The notes under the pieces: model-generated | The model's input: the letters and a program-made list of their open reading frames with translations, nothing else | The model's database searches: none | What the model was told of the DNA's origin: nothing | IMG/VR virus record: IMGVR_UViG_3300042549_008472 | Location: 1 to 64,000 of that record | DNA from: a virus | Reading direction: 5' to 3' (one strand) | Length of the DNA: 64,000 bases | Position numbers and translations under genes: made by a program | Shown here: positions 18,453 to 29,224 of the stretch, piece by piece | How the letters are laid out: the number at the start of each line of letters is the position of its first letter | Position numbering within the stretch: position 1 is the stretch's first letter

Positions 18453-21281
18453 ATGGCAAACGCATATAGCACACCGCAACAGTTTAACGAATATCAAAAC
18501 CCCTATAATCTTGAATTGATTAATGGGGTTTTGGCGGCTAAACAAGGCAGTTATGATAAAAACTTAGCAGTCTTAGATGAAAATCTTGCTCAATTAAAAA
18601 CACAAGAAGGTTTATTATTGAGAGATAAAGATAAAGAGTACTTTAACAATAAAGTACAAGGACTTTTAAATGAAGTAGGGAGGTCTGGTCAAATTGACTT
18701 GTCAAGTAACAATGTAACTCGTAAAATTAAAAATTACATTAACGATGCTCAAGATGAGTATATTATAGACCAAATTGGAGAGTCTCAAAAATTTAGAAAC
18801 TTTCAAATGACAGTGGAAGAGACTAAAAAACGAGGCAAAGGGGAGGGTTATAATGACATAAACTATGTAGATGCAATAGAAAGAGGCGGATTACAACAGT
18901 ACTTAAACGGAGAAACGGATTCGATAGGTAGCTTGCAATATAAAGAATACATTGACGCTCCAAAGGTAATAAATGATGAAGTTGCTAAGTGGGCAAAGGA
19001 TTATGGTTATAGAAAAGAAATGAGTTCCCAAGAGGGGGAATACTACACTAAAGACATAACCAAAGAAGTTTTAACTAAAGACGAGATAACCAAGTTTATT
19101 CAGACAACTTTAAGTCCTCAAATTAAAGAGCAATTGCAGATAAATACTCGTCAAACTTACAAAAATTTACAAGGACAAGATTTAAATAACTTCTTAGCTG
19201 AAAATTATAAGAGAGATAATATACAACTAAATTATAAAATAGCACAGCTTAAATCACAGGAGAAATCAGCAGTAGGAGAACAAAAAGAAATAATTTCTAG
19301 TAATATACGATTTTACGAAGACGCAATAGAACAAAGTAATAAAAAGATAGATACTAATGACTTTTCAAGAGATGAATTATATTCAATCTATGAAAAAAAC
19401 TTATTTGATGGCATAGCCGACAGTTACGACAGAGATGCTGTAATTGATATAGATTATGACACTACTAAGTTGGAAGTTATGAAGTTTCAAGCGGATATGG
19501 CTTACAAAGCGGAAGATTTGAAGTTGAAAAAGTATGCTTTGGACAATAAAAACAGTACAGGTGTTTCAAATGATTTAGGAACAGCTATACCAACAGTGCC
19601 TGAGAATGAGGAAGAGAAACCGTCTGCCGTAAACCAAGTAACAACAGCTTTTAAAGAATCTAATGCACAACTTATGGCGACTTTAGAAGCAGAGGATGAG
19701 GAGTACAGAAATATGCCAAAAGCTGAAAAAGAAGCTTACGTTATAGGACTTATGAAGAATAACAACGGCATAAATCCAATGAACAGAAAACCTTTAAAAG
19801 CCTCTGTAATTAATGCTGTATCGGCACATAAAGCTAACTATGAAGCATATTCAGGGTATAGAAAAGGAATTGGAGCAACATTTGACAAAGTAAATAGAGA
19901 ATCTTATGATGACATTTTAGGAGCGGTAAGGTCAGGAAATGGAGTTAAAGTGGATAACTTGGCTTATTCTATGCCGTCTGTTTCTAAATTTCTAAAATCA
20001 GGTAGGAGTTTTAATAATCTAACCGAGCAAGAAAAAGAAATAGTAAGATATGAAATGACAGCAAGTGCTGTTGTAGATGGGGAATTAGGAGATAATAAAG
20101 AGTATCAAATGTACTTGAACATCCTAAAACAACGTAATAGAAAAAACCCACAAGTTCTTAAAGTTTTTGATAATACTTTAAGTGAGGATAGTAGTGCAGT
20201 AGGGGCTTTTTTTAGTACAATAGGTAGAAATTTATATGGAGGATTAGAGGATAAAGTACTCAATCCTATCTCTGAAAGTTTTACTCTTTTAACACAAGGT
20301 AAAAAAGCAGCGGATAAAGTAGTAGCACAAAACCTAAAAGAAAGTTTTGAGAGAAATAGAAAAAATACGAAAGATTCTAAGGTATTAGAGCGGTGGAATA
20401 CTGACTATATTTCACCCTATCAAGATACAAACATAACAGAGATAGAAGGATTTGAAACAGCAAGCGGTAAAGATTTATTTTTCAAATATAAAACTGACAT
20501 AGAAACGTCTAAAACAATACAACAGCAAAAGTTACAACCCTATTTACAAACAATGCCCGCAAAAATGGCTTTTTCGTTCTCAACAGAAAATAAAGGACAA
20601 CAAGCTATGGCAGATTTAATAAAACAAACAATCTTAGCAAGAGAGGGTGCAACACCCGCCGATAAAAATAATTACGAATTAAATTTCAACGCTAGTACAA
20701 ATCAATATACAATATCTTACCTAGTAAAAGACGGTAAAAACTTAGTAAAAACACCAATTACGGTAGACGCATCTCTAATGCCAAAAGTAATTACCGATAA
20801 ATATAGTACAAGTAAAGGTAACTGGGCAACTGACATAATGAATCCAAAAGCAACTGCACCTACTTACAATTATGAATCCCCAAGAGACTATACAGACACG
20901 GAAAGAATCATCAATAACCTTAATGTAGTTACAGATAATGGATTCTCTGACAAAGAGCTTTTAGACTTAACTTACAATCCAATAATGCTACCTCTACCTC
21001 AAAGAGTTGAGATTGTACTTCAAAAGTATCCTACTCTGAGTAGTAAAAAAGAAGAGCTCGCCAAAACTTTAAGTAGCCCTATCTCTGTGGAAATTAAAAA
21101 TTCAAAAGGAGTAGGATTTTATGCAGATGTATTCAAAACTATTAATGGGCAGAAAGTAAAATTGAACACAAGTGCAGAATCTATGGGAACATCTTATAAC
21201 CCAACAGAATTTGTAAAGAAGCAAATGGCATTAATAGGACACTACACTAACTTAGAAGTTGAAAAACTTATCTCAAAATAA
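18453..21281 (+). CDS. Large virion cargo protein
   Basis: 942 residues, mostly alpha-helical and Gln/Lys/Asn-rich. The start ANAYSTPQQFNEYQNPYNLE is typical of the third large protein in crAss-like cargo blocks. Helical segments span most of residues 40-560. No enzymatic motif or transmembrane segment was seen. It has its own promoter, and its stop overlaps the ATG of the next gene by one base (TAATG). Expected to be ejected into the host; exact role unknown. Confidence 0.55.
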   Translation: MANAYSTPQQFNEYQNPYNLELINGVLAAKQGSYDKNLAVLDENLAQLKTQEGLLLRDKDKEYFNNKVQGLLNEVGRSGQIDLSSNNVTRKIKNYINDAQDEYIIDQIGESQKFRNFQMTVEETKKRGKGEGYNDINYVDAIERGGLQQYLNGETDSIGSLQYKEYIDAPKVINDEVAKWAKDYGYRKEMSSQEGEYYTKDITKEVLTKDEITKFIQTTLSPQIKEQLQINTRQTYKNLQGQDLNNFLAENYKRDNIQLNYKIAQLKSQEKSAVGEQKEIISSNIRFYEDAIEQSNKKIDTNDFSRDELYSIYEKNLFDGIADSYDRDAVIDIDYDTTKLEVMKFQADMAYKAEDLKLKKYALDNKNSTGVSNDLGTAIPTVPENEEEKPSAVNQVTTAFKESNAQLMATLEAEDEEYRNMPKAEKEAYVIGLMKNNNGINPMNRKPLKASVINAVSAHKANYEAYSGYRKGIGATFDKVNRESYDDILGAVRSGNGVKVDNLAYSMPSVSKFLKSGRSFNNLTEQEKEIVRYEMTASAVVDGELGDNKEYQMYLNILKQRNRKNPQVLKVFDNTLSEDSSAVGAFFSTIGRNLYGGLEDKVLNPISESFTLLTQGKKAADKVVAQNLKESFERNRKNTKDSKVLERWNTDYISPYQDTNITEIEGFETASGKDLFFKYKTDIETSKTIQQQKLQPYLQTMPAKMAFSFSTENKGQQAMADLIKQTILAREGATPADKNNYELNFNASTNQYTISYLVKDGKNLVKTPITVDASLMPKVITDKYSTSKGNWATDIMNPKATAPTYNYESPRDYTDTERIINNLNVVTDNGFSDKELLDLTYNPIMLPLPQRVEIVLQKYPTLSSKKEELAKTLSSPISVEIKNSKGVGFYADVFKTINGQKVKLNTSAESMGTSYNPTEFVKKQMALIGHYTNLEVEKLISK

Positions 21282-24200
21282 TGGACAACGAAGGAATAAT
21301 TAAAGATTTACGCAACAAATACAACCCTAAAAATAACGTTAACTTATTTGAGGTAAAGTTTGACGCACCAAAGCAAGAACAAGTAAAACCAAGCTTTTAT
21401 TCATATTCTGCCGACACGCAAGATATGGCATATCAAACTCTAAACGATGATACTCAAATAGCACGATATGAAAGCTATGTACCAGGCTCAGATAACAGCG
21501 AAAGACTTGCCTTAAATCAATCAACAGGAGATAAATGGATAAATGGATTAGGTAAATTTCTAGGTAAAACAGGAACAGCAGTTGGTGGAGGCACAGTAGG
21601 AACAATTTATGGTATTACAGAAGCTATAAAACAAGGTTCTTTTGACGCTCTATACGACAATGATTTCTCTAGAAAGTTAGATGATTTAAACGTCAAAATG
21701 GACTATCAACTCCCTAACTACTATACAAAACAAGAAAGAGATAAAGGGTTTTTAAGCAGTATGACAGATGCTAATTTTTGGGCAAATGATGTACTATCAG
21801 GACTTTCATTTACAGTTGGTGCAATTGTTTCAGAAGGTATTTGGGCAGCTGCAACAGGAGGAACTTCACTAGCTTCAACAGGAGCAAGATGGGGAATGAG
21901 AACTATAGGTGAAGCAGGAATACGTTCAGGATTAAAATCATTGAAAGGAACAGGAAAAACCTTATTAAAAGTTGGAGCAGTTAATGTTGATAAAGCTATT
22001 ACGGCAGGAAAAATTGGCGCAGGAGTAAATGCTTTAAGATTTGCCATAACTTCAACAGGTTACGAATCAGGTGTAGAAGCATTACATTTTAAAAAAGAGG
22101 CGGAAGAAAACTTCCAAGCAGATTTTGAAAAATTAAATGGAAGAGCTCCAAATGAAGAAGACTATGCACTCTTTAAGGAGAATTTAACAGGAGCTGCTAA
22201 CGGAGTATTTGCGCTAAATACAGCTCTTTTAATACCTTCCAATTTAGCTATGTTTGGTCAGAATGTAATGAAAAACTTACCTTCGCCATTCAAAGGAGTG
22301 ACTCAAAAATTAAATAAAAGTTTATACGGAATAGGTACTAGATTAGAAGGAGAAACCCTTAAAGTTTTAGACCCCACTAAATTCCAGAGGATTGCAAGAA
22401 AAGCGACAATCTTAGGGAAGCCTGCCATAACAGAGGGTTTATATGAAGAGGGTATGCAATCAGTCGCTTCAAACTTAATGGGTAAATACTTAGAAGCAAG
22501 CTTTAACCCAAAATACACCCGAAACAGTATAGACATGTTTGACGCTGTATATGATAGTATGGCTGAAACCTATGGCACTAAAGAGGGCTGGAAAGAGATT
22601 GGGATAGGAATGCTTATAGGAGGTGGAACAAGCCTTCTTATGGGGCAAGGAGCTAACGAATTTAAAAAGTTAGATAAAGCTCAAAAAGATTATGCTGAGT
22701 ATACTAACACCTATCAGCAAATGAGCCTGAGACAGAAAGGCATTATGAGTAATCAAACCCAGACTGCCATAACCAACTCAGAGACAGCCTTAGAGAGAAA
22801 TGACAGAGTTGGAGCTAACTTAGCATCTAATGAGGCAATCATTGCTCAAATGGATTATAAGTTTTCAGTGGGGGAAGATTTAGCTGACTTGACAGCAGAG
22901 TATGCTGATGCTTTAAACAAAATGACGGCTGAGGAGTTTAAAGAAATAGGTGTAGAAGAGAGTCAAATACAAGAGTATAAAGATACAGTTATAAGTGCTC
23001 ACAAATCACTAACAGAAAGATACGATAAGAATAGAACTTTTGCTGACTTATTTGTAGGAAGCTCTAATGTAATAGGGATGGATACTCAAGCTTTCGCTAA
23101 GGGATTGGCGTTTGCTATGACACAAGGGGAGAACTCTAATATTCTTATGGGAGATATCATAGAAAATTTATCTCAAAAACTAGGAGCAGAAAATACAGCT
23201 TCAATTCAAGCCGAGAGAAAACTAAGACAAGCAGGAGCAGAAGTAACTCAAGAAGTATATAAAACGGCGGAAGAAATAAAAGCTCTACAAGCCAGAAGTG
23301 CTCAATTAGAAAAGACCATTAGGAGAGTACAAGCAAGACCTAAAACTACGGGGGACATTAAAGGTAATCAACAAGCAGGTAATGAATACTTTGACGTAGC
23401 TGAACAACTTATAGACGTACAAGCACAATTAAGTGAAAAGCAAGCACAATTAGACTCACTTGTAGCAAGAGTAAATAGTGAAATAGGAAAACAACAAGGA
23501 ATAGGAGAATTAAATTTACAAGGAAACCTAACAACAGACTTAGTTTCCTCAGATGTATTTTTAAACTTACAAGAGAATATAAAAAAAACAGACGCTTTAA
23601 TTGAATCTTACAGAAATACTAATCCACAAGCATTTGCGGAATTAGCTGAATTAACTAGACAATACAAGAGTGCAGAACAAAACTTTGAGGGTTATCAAAC
23701 CCTGGCTAATCAGATGATGAGTGGTAAGTTAAACTTCAAATCTACAAACACTTGGATTGGAAAAGCTTTGAAAAAGGGGCAGACCTTAGATGATTTTACC
23801 ACTGACTTTTTTGCAGGAATAAGAGACACAACAGAAAGAGCTAATGCAGAATTTGAAGTAGTAGATACACAAGAGGAAGAGATAGCAAGAGACCCTAACA
23901 AACCATCACAAGAAAATAAGAATGAAGAGAAAATACAGGTATTAAATCAACAGTTAAGCGAGTTAGAAGCAGAACTAAAAGCATTAGAAAATAAATCTAA
24001 AACTAATAATGGTAAAGTTACTAATGTTGTAACTAAACCCGAAGTTAAATCTGATATAGAAACTAAAAAAGCTGATATAGAAAAATTAGAAAAAGATAAG
24101 CAAGAAGAATTAAATAAAGATGTGTCAGACAGGTTTTCACAAGTAGAACGGCAACAAGCAAAACTTGAACCTAACCAAGAAGCACCTTTAAAGATAGGTA

Positions 24201-26656
24201 CACCTTATAATGGAGGTATGAAATTAAGTGCCACTTTTGTTGCTATTGATGAAGATGCAGGAAAAGATGGTTATGAAGCTATTGTAAAAGTTATAAAACC
24301 TCAAATAAATCAGCTTAATGAAGAAACAGGGAATATAGAGATGACTCAATCTGCACAAGTAGAAGTTGGTGTTTTTAAAGATAAAGAGTCTTATGATAAG
24401 TGGGAAAAAAATGAAAGAGACAAAACAAAAGAAAGATATAAAAATAGAGAAAATAGAATCAACGTTAAATACAATACACAAATAGCTCAAAAACAAGCAG
24501 AACTAAAAGCATTAGAACAATCTACATCTATTCAAACAGTAAATCCCAGAGTAGTAGAATTAGAAAAAAAGATAACAGATTTAAAAAAGGAAATAACAAA
24601 TTTAGGAGTAGCTCCTACTCCAAAGCTATCAACAGTAGACCAATTAAAAGCAAGGATTAAAAACGGCTTAGAAAACAGATTTCGTTCAATAGAGTATATA
24701 GGTCAAACAGCAGATGAACTTAAAATAAAAAAACCAACTCAAAAAGACGTAGACAGATTTCAAGAACTGTATAAAACAAGAACTGCTGAACAAGAACAAG
24801 AATACCAAGAACTAAGAAAAAAATTCGCCGATTGGAGAATGGTGGACAGTGCCTACGAGAATGAAGGAGAAACTTTAGCAGATTTAGTAGAAATTTTAGA
24901 ACAATTAGAAACTGCACAAGAAGTCGCCCAAACAAAAGTAGAAACAACAGAGGGGGACATTCAAGACATAACAGAAGAAGATAAGGCAACAGGTAATATT
25001 GTAGCAGACGAAATAGGACAAAGAAGTGTAGCACCAGCAACGGCACAAAGAACAATTAAAGGAGAGATTAAGTTCAGTCACCTAAAAATTGATACTTTTT
25101 TGAATAGATTAGGAATGCCCTATGAAATAGAATTTCCAAAAGGAGAAAAAAATCCCGAAGCTATGGGTGTAAAATATAAACTCTCAAGTGAAAATCCTAT
25201 AACAATTACTATGGGAGAAGGAGGTACTATTCTTATGAAAGAGAAAGACTACTTTGCTAATATGGAAGCATTAAACCTAAGAATATTAAGAACAGCTCAA
25301 GAACAAGTTACTTGGAGTTATTTTGATGTTTATGAGTGGAATGGAGTAGAAACAGTGCCAAAAACTTCTGAATTTGAGGGGGATACTCTAACAGGGGATT
25401 CTTACACTTTGCCTATTGACACTCCTATGGAGTTATATTTAGACTTGGAACACCCTTACAATAAAACTCTAATTGAAGAATATAATAAATCAAAAAAAGA
25501 GGAAAAGCACAAAAAGAAGATAATGTCTCAATTAGTTATTTATATAAGAAAAGACGGCAAAAACTATTCAACTTTAAAATCTCTAAGAGAAAAATCAACA
25601 GACCCTAAAATGCAACTCATTAGAGAAGCATCGTTTCAAGCTATGCTTTTAGGTACTTCAACAGTTGTAGGAGAGACTAAGTTGGACAAGATTTTTATGG
25701 GAACTCCTAAATTTAGTTTAACACAAGAGGGGAGATTAAACACCTTTTATTTTAATGATAAATCTATAAAAGAAGTTGTAACTACGGGATATATTTTGAA
25801 CGGGGAATTGACTTTGGCAGATAAAAGTTTAACAGAAGTTAAGAGAAGTTTTGTAAGTAAGTTGTCAACTAAAAACAAAGAAAGTAAAATCCCTGTTGTA
25901 GTAGTTAAGAAAGGACAGTACTTAGTTGCATATCCAATATCATTATCAAAAACTTCGGCTTCAAAAGAATCTGAATTAGATGTAATTTTAAACTCTCCAA
26001 TAGCAGACGTAGAAAAAGTAAAAGCTATTAATAAACTACTTTTAGAAAATCAAGTGTTACCAAGTAAGTATAACTTAGTGAGTTTAGATGACGCTAAAAT
26101 AGAACAGATTAGAGAAGAGATGAAAAATCATACAACAACTCAGTCTGTGGATTTAATGGCGGAAGTAAGCTATAAAAAAGAACAGTTAAAAGAGGATGCA
26201 ACAATTCAAATTAACTTGGAAGATTTGAATAACAGCATTTCCTCTCCAAAGATAAGTATTGACTTAGCAGGAGCTATTGTTAAAACTACTAATGACTTTA
26301 AGAACAGTAGTTTAACTGACTTAGAGAATGAGCTAAGTAATGAAGCTATAAGAATCAACAGTTTACTGTCTTCAAGAAATGGAGTTGTGGGATATGCAGA
26401 TAAAAATGGAGACCCTATTGAAGACAAGTTTATAGAGGTTTTTGATGACAATGAAGTTAATAAGTCGCCTGAAAACCAATTAGAGAAGATGAAAAATTTA
26501 AACATCCTATCTAAAGCTATGAATAACCTAACTAAAAATGCAAGAGCTTTCTTGGGAACAGATAATGTAAAGGCAATTCAAGCCAAACTAAAACAACTAG
26601 AAACAGTTAGAAACCAATTAAATACAAGACCTGTTCAAAATAATGTTGCATGTTAA
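21281..26656 (+). CDS. Giant cargo/ejection protein with membrane-active segments
   Basis: 1791 residues. Residues about 85-420 hold several Gly/Ala-rich hydrophobic stretches (TAVGGGTVGTIYG, FTVGAIVSEGIWAAATGG, GIGMLIGGGTSLLMG) that could insert in a membrane. Long coiled coils follow (about 650-760, 870-960, 1060-1110). The last third is globular and mixed alpha/beta. This fits an ejection protein forming part of a trans-envelope conduit. I looked for the double-psi barrel DFDGD motif of crAss-like virion RNA polymerase and did not see it, but divergent forms would escape me. Confidence 0.55.
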   Translation: MDNEGIIKDLRNKYNPKNNVNLFEVKFDAPKQEQVKPSFYSYSADTQDMAYQTLNDDTQIARYESYVPGSDNSERLALNQSTGDKWINGLGKFLGKTGTAVGGGTVGTIYGITEAIKQGSFDALYDNDFSRKLDDLNVKMDYQLPNYYTKQERDKGFLSSMTDANFWANDVLSGLSFTVGAIVSEGIWAAATGGTSLASTGARWGMRTIGEAGIRSGLKSLKGTGKTLLKVGAVNVDKAITAGKIGAGVNALRFAITSTGYESGVEALHFKKEAEENFQADFEKLNGRAPNEEDYALFKENLTGAANGVFALNTALLIPSNLAMFGQNVMKNLPSPFKGVTQKLNKSLYGIGTRLEGETLKVLDPTKFQRIARKATILGKPAITEGLYEEGMQSVASNLMGKYLEASFNPKYTRNSIDMFDAVYDSMAETYGTKEGWKEIGIGMLIGGGTSLLMGQGANEFKKLDKAQKDYAEYTNTYQQMSLRQKGIMSNQTQTAITNSETALERNDRVGANLASNEAIIAQMDYKFSVGEDLADLTAEYADALNKMTAEEFKEIGVEESQIQEYKDTVISAHKSLTERYDKNRTFADLFVGSSNVIGMDTQAFAKGLAFAMTQGENSNILMGDIIENLSQKLGAENTASIQAERKLRQAGAEVTQEVYKTAEEIKALQARSAQLEKTIRRVQARPKTTGDIKGNQQAGNEYFDVAEQLIDVQAQLSEKQAQLDSLVARVNSEIGKQQGIGELNLQGNLTTDLVSSDVFLNLQENIKKTDALIESYRNTNPQAFAELAELTRQYKSAEQNFEGYQTLANQMMSGKLNFKSTNTWIGKALKKGQTLDDFTTDFFAGIRDTTERANAEFEVVDTQEEEIARDPNKPSQENKNEEKIQVLNQQLSELEAELKALENKSKTNNGKVTNVVTKPEVKSDIETKKADIEKLEKDKQEELNKDVSDRFSQVERQQAKLEPNQEAPLKIGTPYNGGMKLSATFVAIDEDAGKDGYEAIVKVIKPQINQLNEETGNIEMTQSAQVEVGVFKDKESYDKWEKNERDKTKERYKNRENRINVKYNTQIAQKQAELKALEQSTSIQTVNPRVVELEKKITDLKKEITNLGVAPTPKLSTVDQLKARIKNGLENRFRSIEYIGQTADELKIKKPTQKDVDRFQELYKTRTAEQEQEYQELRKKFADWRMVDSAYENEGETLADLVEILEQLETAQEVAQTKVETTEGDIQDITEEDKATGNIVADEIGQRSVAPATAQRTIKGEIKFSHLKIDTFLNRLGMPYEIEFPKGEKNPEAMGVKYKLSSENPITITMGEGGTILMKEKDYFANMEALNLRILRTAQEQVTWSYFDVYEWNGVETVPKTSEFEGDTLTGDSYTLPIDTPMELYLDLEHPYNKTLIEEYNKSKKEEKHKKKIMSQLVIYIRKDGKNYSTLKSLREKSTDPKMQLIREASFQAMLLGTSTVVGETKLDKIFMGTPKFSLTQEGRLNTFYFNDKSIKEVVTTGYILNGELTLADKSLTEVKRSFVSKLSTKNKESKIPVVVVKKGQYLVAYPISLSKTSASKESELDVILNSPIADVEKVKAINKLLLENQVLPSKYNLVSLDDAKIEQIREEMKNHTTTQSVDLMAEVSYKKEQLKEDATIQINLEDLNNSISSPKISIDLAGAIVKTTNDFKNSSLTDLENELSNEAIRINSLLSSRNGVVGYADKNGDPIEDKFIEVFDDNEVNKSPENQLEKMKNLNILSKAMNNLTKNARAFLGTDNVKAIQAKLKQLETVRNQLNTRPVQNNVAC

Positions 26657-26676
26657 TAATTAATTTTATATATTTG
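26645..26676 (+). promoter_or_regulatory. Bacteroidota-type promoter just before a start codon
   Basis: GTTG at 26645-26648, 20 bp, TATATTTG at 26669-26676. The -7 box ends four bases before the ATG at 26681, so any transcript would be leaderless or nearly so. It overlaps the end of the upstream coding region. Confidence 0.55.
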
Positions 26677-26680
26677 TAAA

Positions 26681-26869
26681 ATGGAAGCAAAACAAAAAGA
26701 ACAGTTGAAACAGTTTGAAGAACTAGGACTTGACACCTACAGACAAACATACGCTGAATGCGTAGATGAACTAATCTCTAAATACTTAGGCGTTTGTGAT
26801 GCCCTAGAATACGATGAAGAAGAACGGTGGAGAAAAGAACTACTAAGAATTAAAAACCCAACCAACTAA
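26681..26869 (+). CDS. Small helical acidic protein
   Basis: 62 residues, predicted all helical (EAKQKEQLKQFEELGLDTY ... DEEERWRKELLRI). ATG directly after the promoter box; the stop overlaps the next start by one base (TAATG). No family recognised. A small protein between giant cargo genes might be a chaperone or adapter; this is inference from position. Confidence 0.55.
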   Translation: MEAKQKEQLKQFEELGLDTYRQTYAECVDELISKYLGVCDALEYDEEERWRKELLRIKNPTN

Positions 26870-29148
26870 TGAGTTGTCAAATTAAAAACGGTCAATATTT
26901 TGCACCAAATGAAAATCCATCAATCCTATATAAAGAACTTTCTCAACAAGTAGGAGAAGAGAAAGCAGGGGAGTTATTTGTGTATGCTTATTCAAATGAG
27001 TTTACAAATTCATATTTAGTACCTCTAAAAAGTAGCTACAAGTCAAAAGTATTTCAAGCTTTAGATGCCACAAGAAGCTATAATGGAGAAGCTAAGTACA
27101 AAACTTTAGAAGTTAATGGTTTTAGAACACTCCAAATGTTTCAAGACGGTAAAATGCTTGGATATATAAGAATGAAGCCTTTTAAAGACGGTATGCAAAT
27201 TGAGAGAGTAAATCTTTCGGCGGGAACAAAAAAAGGACAAGTAATAGGTAAAGAACTTTACATTAGAGCTATTAAGGACACTCTAAGAAGAGATGTACCA
27301 CTATACTCAGATAATGCTCAAACGCAAGATGCTTTAAGAGTGTGGGAAAGTTTAAGTGATAGTGGGGTTGTAACTAAGGAAGGAGTTAATTTTAAAGTTA
27401 ATAATCTACCTCAATCACATTTTGACAGTAACGGAGAGATAAAAGCTTCCAAATTAATTCAAAGAGTCGGCGAAGAAAATAAAACAGAAGAGTCTCTATC
27501 ATTTGTAGAACAATTACAAGTTAGAGATATGATGATACAATTTCCCGAAGTAGAAAACTCCACAGAACTTTACAACCAACTAGAAAAAGCTTTTTACACA
27601 GAGGGTATGTTCTTTCCAACACAAGATAGTCTAAAAGACATTTACAATGAATATGAAATAGAAGTAATTCTTAGTGACACTTCTTTACAAGGAAGAATAA
27701 AAAGTGCCATAGATAAGCTTAGAAACACTTCTGAAATAAATAACAACTCTTACGACATAGAATATTTAGACACCCTAAATGAACTTAATATTTTCGGTAA
27801 AAGTAATGTCAATAATCCTCTAAGATTCCAGAGTGATTTGATTCAAGATTTTGCAGGAACAGAAAATTTAGAAGAAACACTTCTAACGGTAGAATCAACA
27901 AGTTTTCAAAAGAAAGATAAAGAACCTATAATAGAAGAATTAAACAGATATGTAAGAATCCCTCAAATAGATGAACAAGGTAACACTATCTTAAATGAAC
28001 CTTTTTATCCTGAATTTTTTAAAGAGTTTACAGATATGTCTGTAATTAGAGCTTTGGACACATTAATTCAAATGCCCTCAGATTTAGCAAACACAGAACA
28101 AGCAAAAGAAGTTATGCAAGGAGTTGAAGAAAGTCTTTTGGAGATAGGATTGGACATTAGAGGATTTAACGAATTTGAAAACTATCAAAGTATTTTACCA
28201 AGTTTACAAGATTTTCTTATTAATGAGAATGTAGAACCGTTTAAAGCTCAATATTTAGAGTTTAAATCGGCGGAACAAACAATAAAAGAAGTGCCTACCA
28301 TAATTGAAAACAAAGAAAGAAATTACAAATATTTAGAAACTGAATTAAGTGAACAAGAGCTATTTGACAATTTAAACCTAGTCCAAACAGCAGTTCCTAA
28401 TGTCTACCACAAAGTAAATAAAATAGATTTTGAAGAACTTAAAACCATTATAGAGGCAGAAGACACTATTTCAGAAATAGATGCATATAAAGAGTATTTT
28501 GGATATCCAAGAGAAGTTCAATATCCTCAAAGAGAAGTTTTATCAGAAAGTTTTACAGGAGTAAGTTCAGATTTTATTTCTGATTTTTATGTAGAAATTT
28601 TAAAAGCAGAAGAGGGAGATTTTTACAGTAATTTCAAAGTAACAGAAAAAGGGATTGAATTAATTAGTGATGACATTCTAACAATTGGAAAAGTTAAAGC
28701 TTATATTAAAGATGGTGTTAAGCTTGGAAGAGAATTAGAGCAATACAGCTTACTTAGTAAATCAATGCCAAATTTAATTGACAAAGCAGAATTTACAGTT
28801 GAAGATAAGATATCTCAAAGAATTTCCGCCGTAAACAATAAAAGAACAGTAGAAAAACCTAACAACATACTAACTACCATAAACAATAACATGGTAACAG
28901 TAAAAAACACTCAACAACCATATATAAAAATAGGAGAAGATATCTATGAAGCTCAACAAGTAATAGGAGAAGATACTTACTATTTAAAAGTTTATTCAGA
29001 AGCTAACTCTACCTTCAATGATTTTAATCCATCAGTTTTTACAGCAGTTCCTTTAAAAGACTTTCTAAATAAGAATATTTCCAACGACACAAAAATTAAA
29101 AAATCGTGGAAAAAAGAAACTGTGGGTGATATGTTCGATTGTATTTAA
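26869..29148 (+). CDS. Large cargo-region protein with GNAT-like N-terminal part
   Basis: 759 residues. Residues about 75-185 have an acetyltransferase-like order: a beta strand ending in ERVNLSAG, a Gly-containing turn (KKGQVIGKELYIRAI), then strand LYSDN and helix ALRVWESLSDSG. This resembles the GNAT motif A to B progression, but the R/Q-x-x-G-x-G/A loop is imperfect (KKGQVIG). The rest is acidic and helical without a clear domain. Its position between two giant cargo proteins suggests a virion component. GNAT assignment is tentative. Confidence 0.5.
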   Translation: MSCQIKNGQYFAPNENPSILYKELSQQVGEEKAGELFVYAYSNEFTNSYLVPLKSSYKSKVFQALDATRSYNGEAKYKTLEVNGFRTLQMFQDGKMLGYIRMKPFKDGMQIERVNLSAGTKKGQVIGKELYIRAIKDTLRRDVPLYSDNAQTQDALRVWESLSDSGVVTKEGVNFKVNNLPQSHFDSNGEIKASKLIQRVGEENKTEESLSFVEQLQVRDMMIQFPEVENSTELYNQLEKAFYTEGMFFPTQDSLKDIYNEYEIEVILSDTSLQGRIKSAIDKLRNTSEINNNSYDIEYLDTLNELNIFGKSNVNNPLRFQSDLIQDFAGTENLEETLLTVESTSFQKKDKEPIIEELNRYVRIPQIDEQGNTILNEPFYPEFFKEFTDMSVIRALDTLIQMPSDLANTEQAKEVMQGVEESLLEIGLDIRGFNEFENYQSILPSLQDFLINENVEPFKAQYLEFKSAEQTIKEVPTIIENKERNYKYLETELSEQELFDNLNLVQTAVPNVYHKVNKIDFEELKTIIEAEDTISEIDAYKEYFGYPREVQYPQREVLSESFTGVSSDFISDFYVEILKAEEGDFYSNFKVTEKGIELISDDILTIGKVKAYIKDGVKLGRELEQYSLLSKSMPNLIDKAEFTVEDKISQRISAVNNKRTVEKPNNILTTINNNMVTVKNTQQPYIKIGEDIYEAQQVIGEDTYYLKVYSEANSTFNDFNPSVFTAVPLKDFLNKNISNDTKIKKSWKKETVGDMFDCI

Positions 29149-29162
29149 GAAAAATTAATAAT

Positions 29163-29194
29163 GTTGTATAAATAAAATAAAAACACTATATTTG
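29163..29194 (+). promoter_or_regulatory. Bacteroidota-type promoter before the last giant gene
   Basis: GTTG at 29163-29166, 20 bp, TATATTTG at 29187-29194, in the 96-base gap before the 1915-residue protein. Predicted start near 29200, inside or just before a GC-rich hairpin. Confidence 0.7.
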
Positions 29195-29195
29195 T

Positions 29196-29224
29196 AACCT
29201 CGTTCAACTTTTGGGCGGGGTTTT
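29196..29224 (+). terminator. Terminator-like hairpin at the predicted transcript start
   Basis: AACCTCG (29196-29202) pairs with CGGGGTT (29216-29222, one G-T pair), 13-base loop, then TTTT. It may terminate transcripts from the upstream cargo genes and at the same time form a 5' stem on transcripts from the promoter just before it. Confidence 0.55.
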
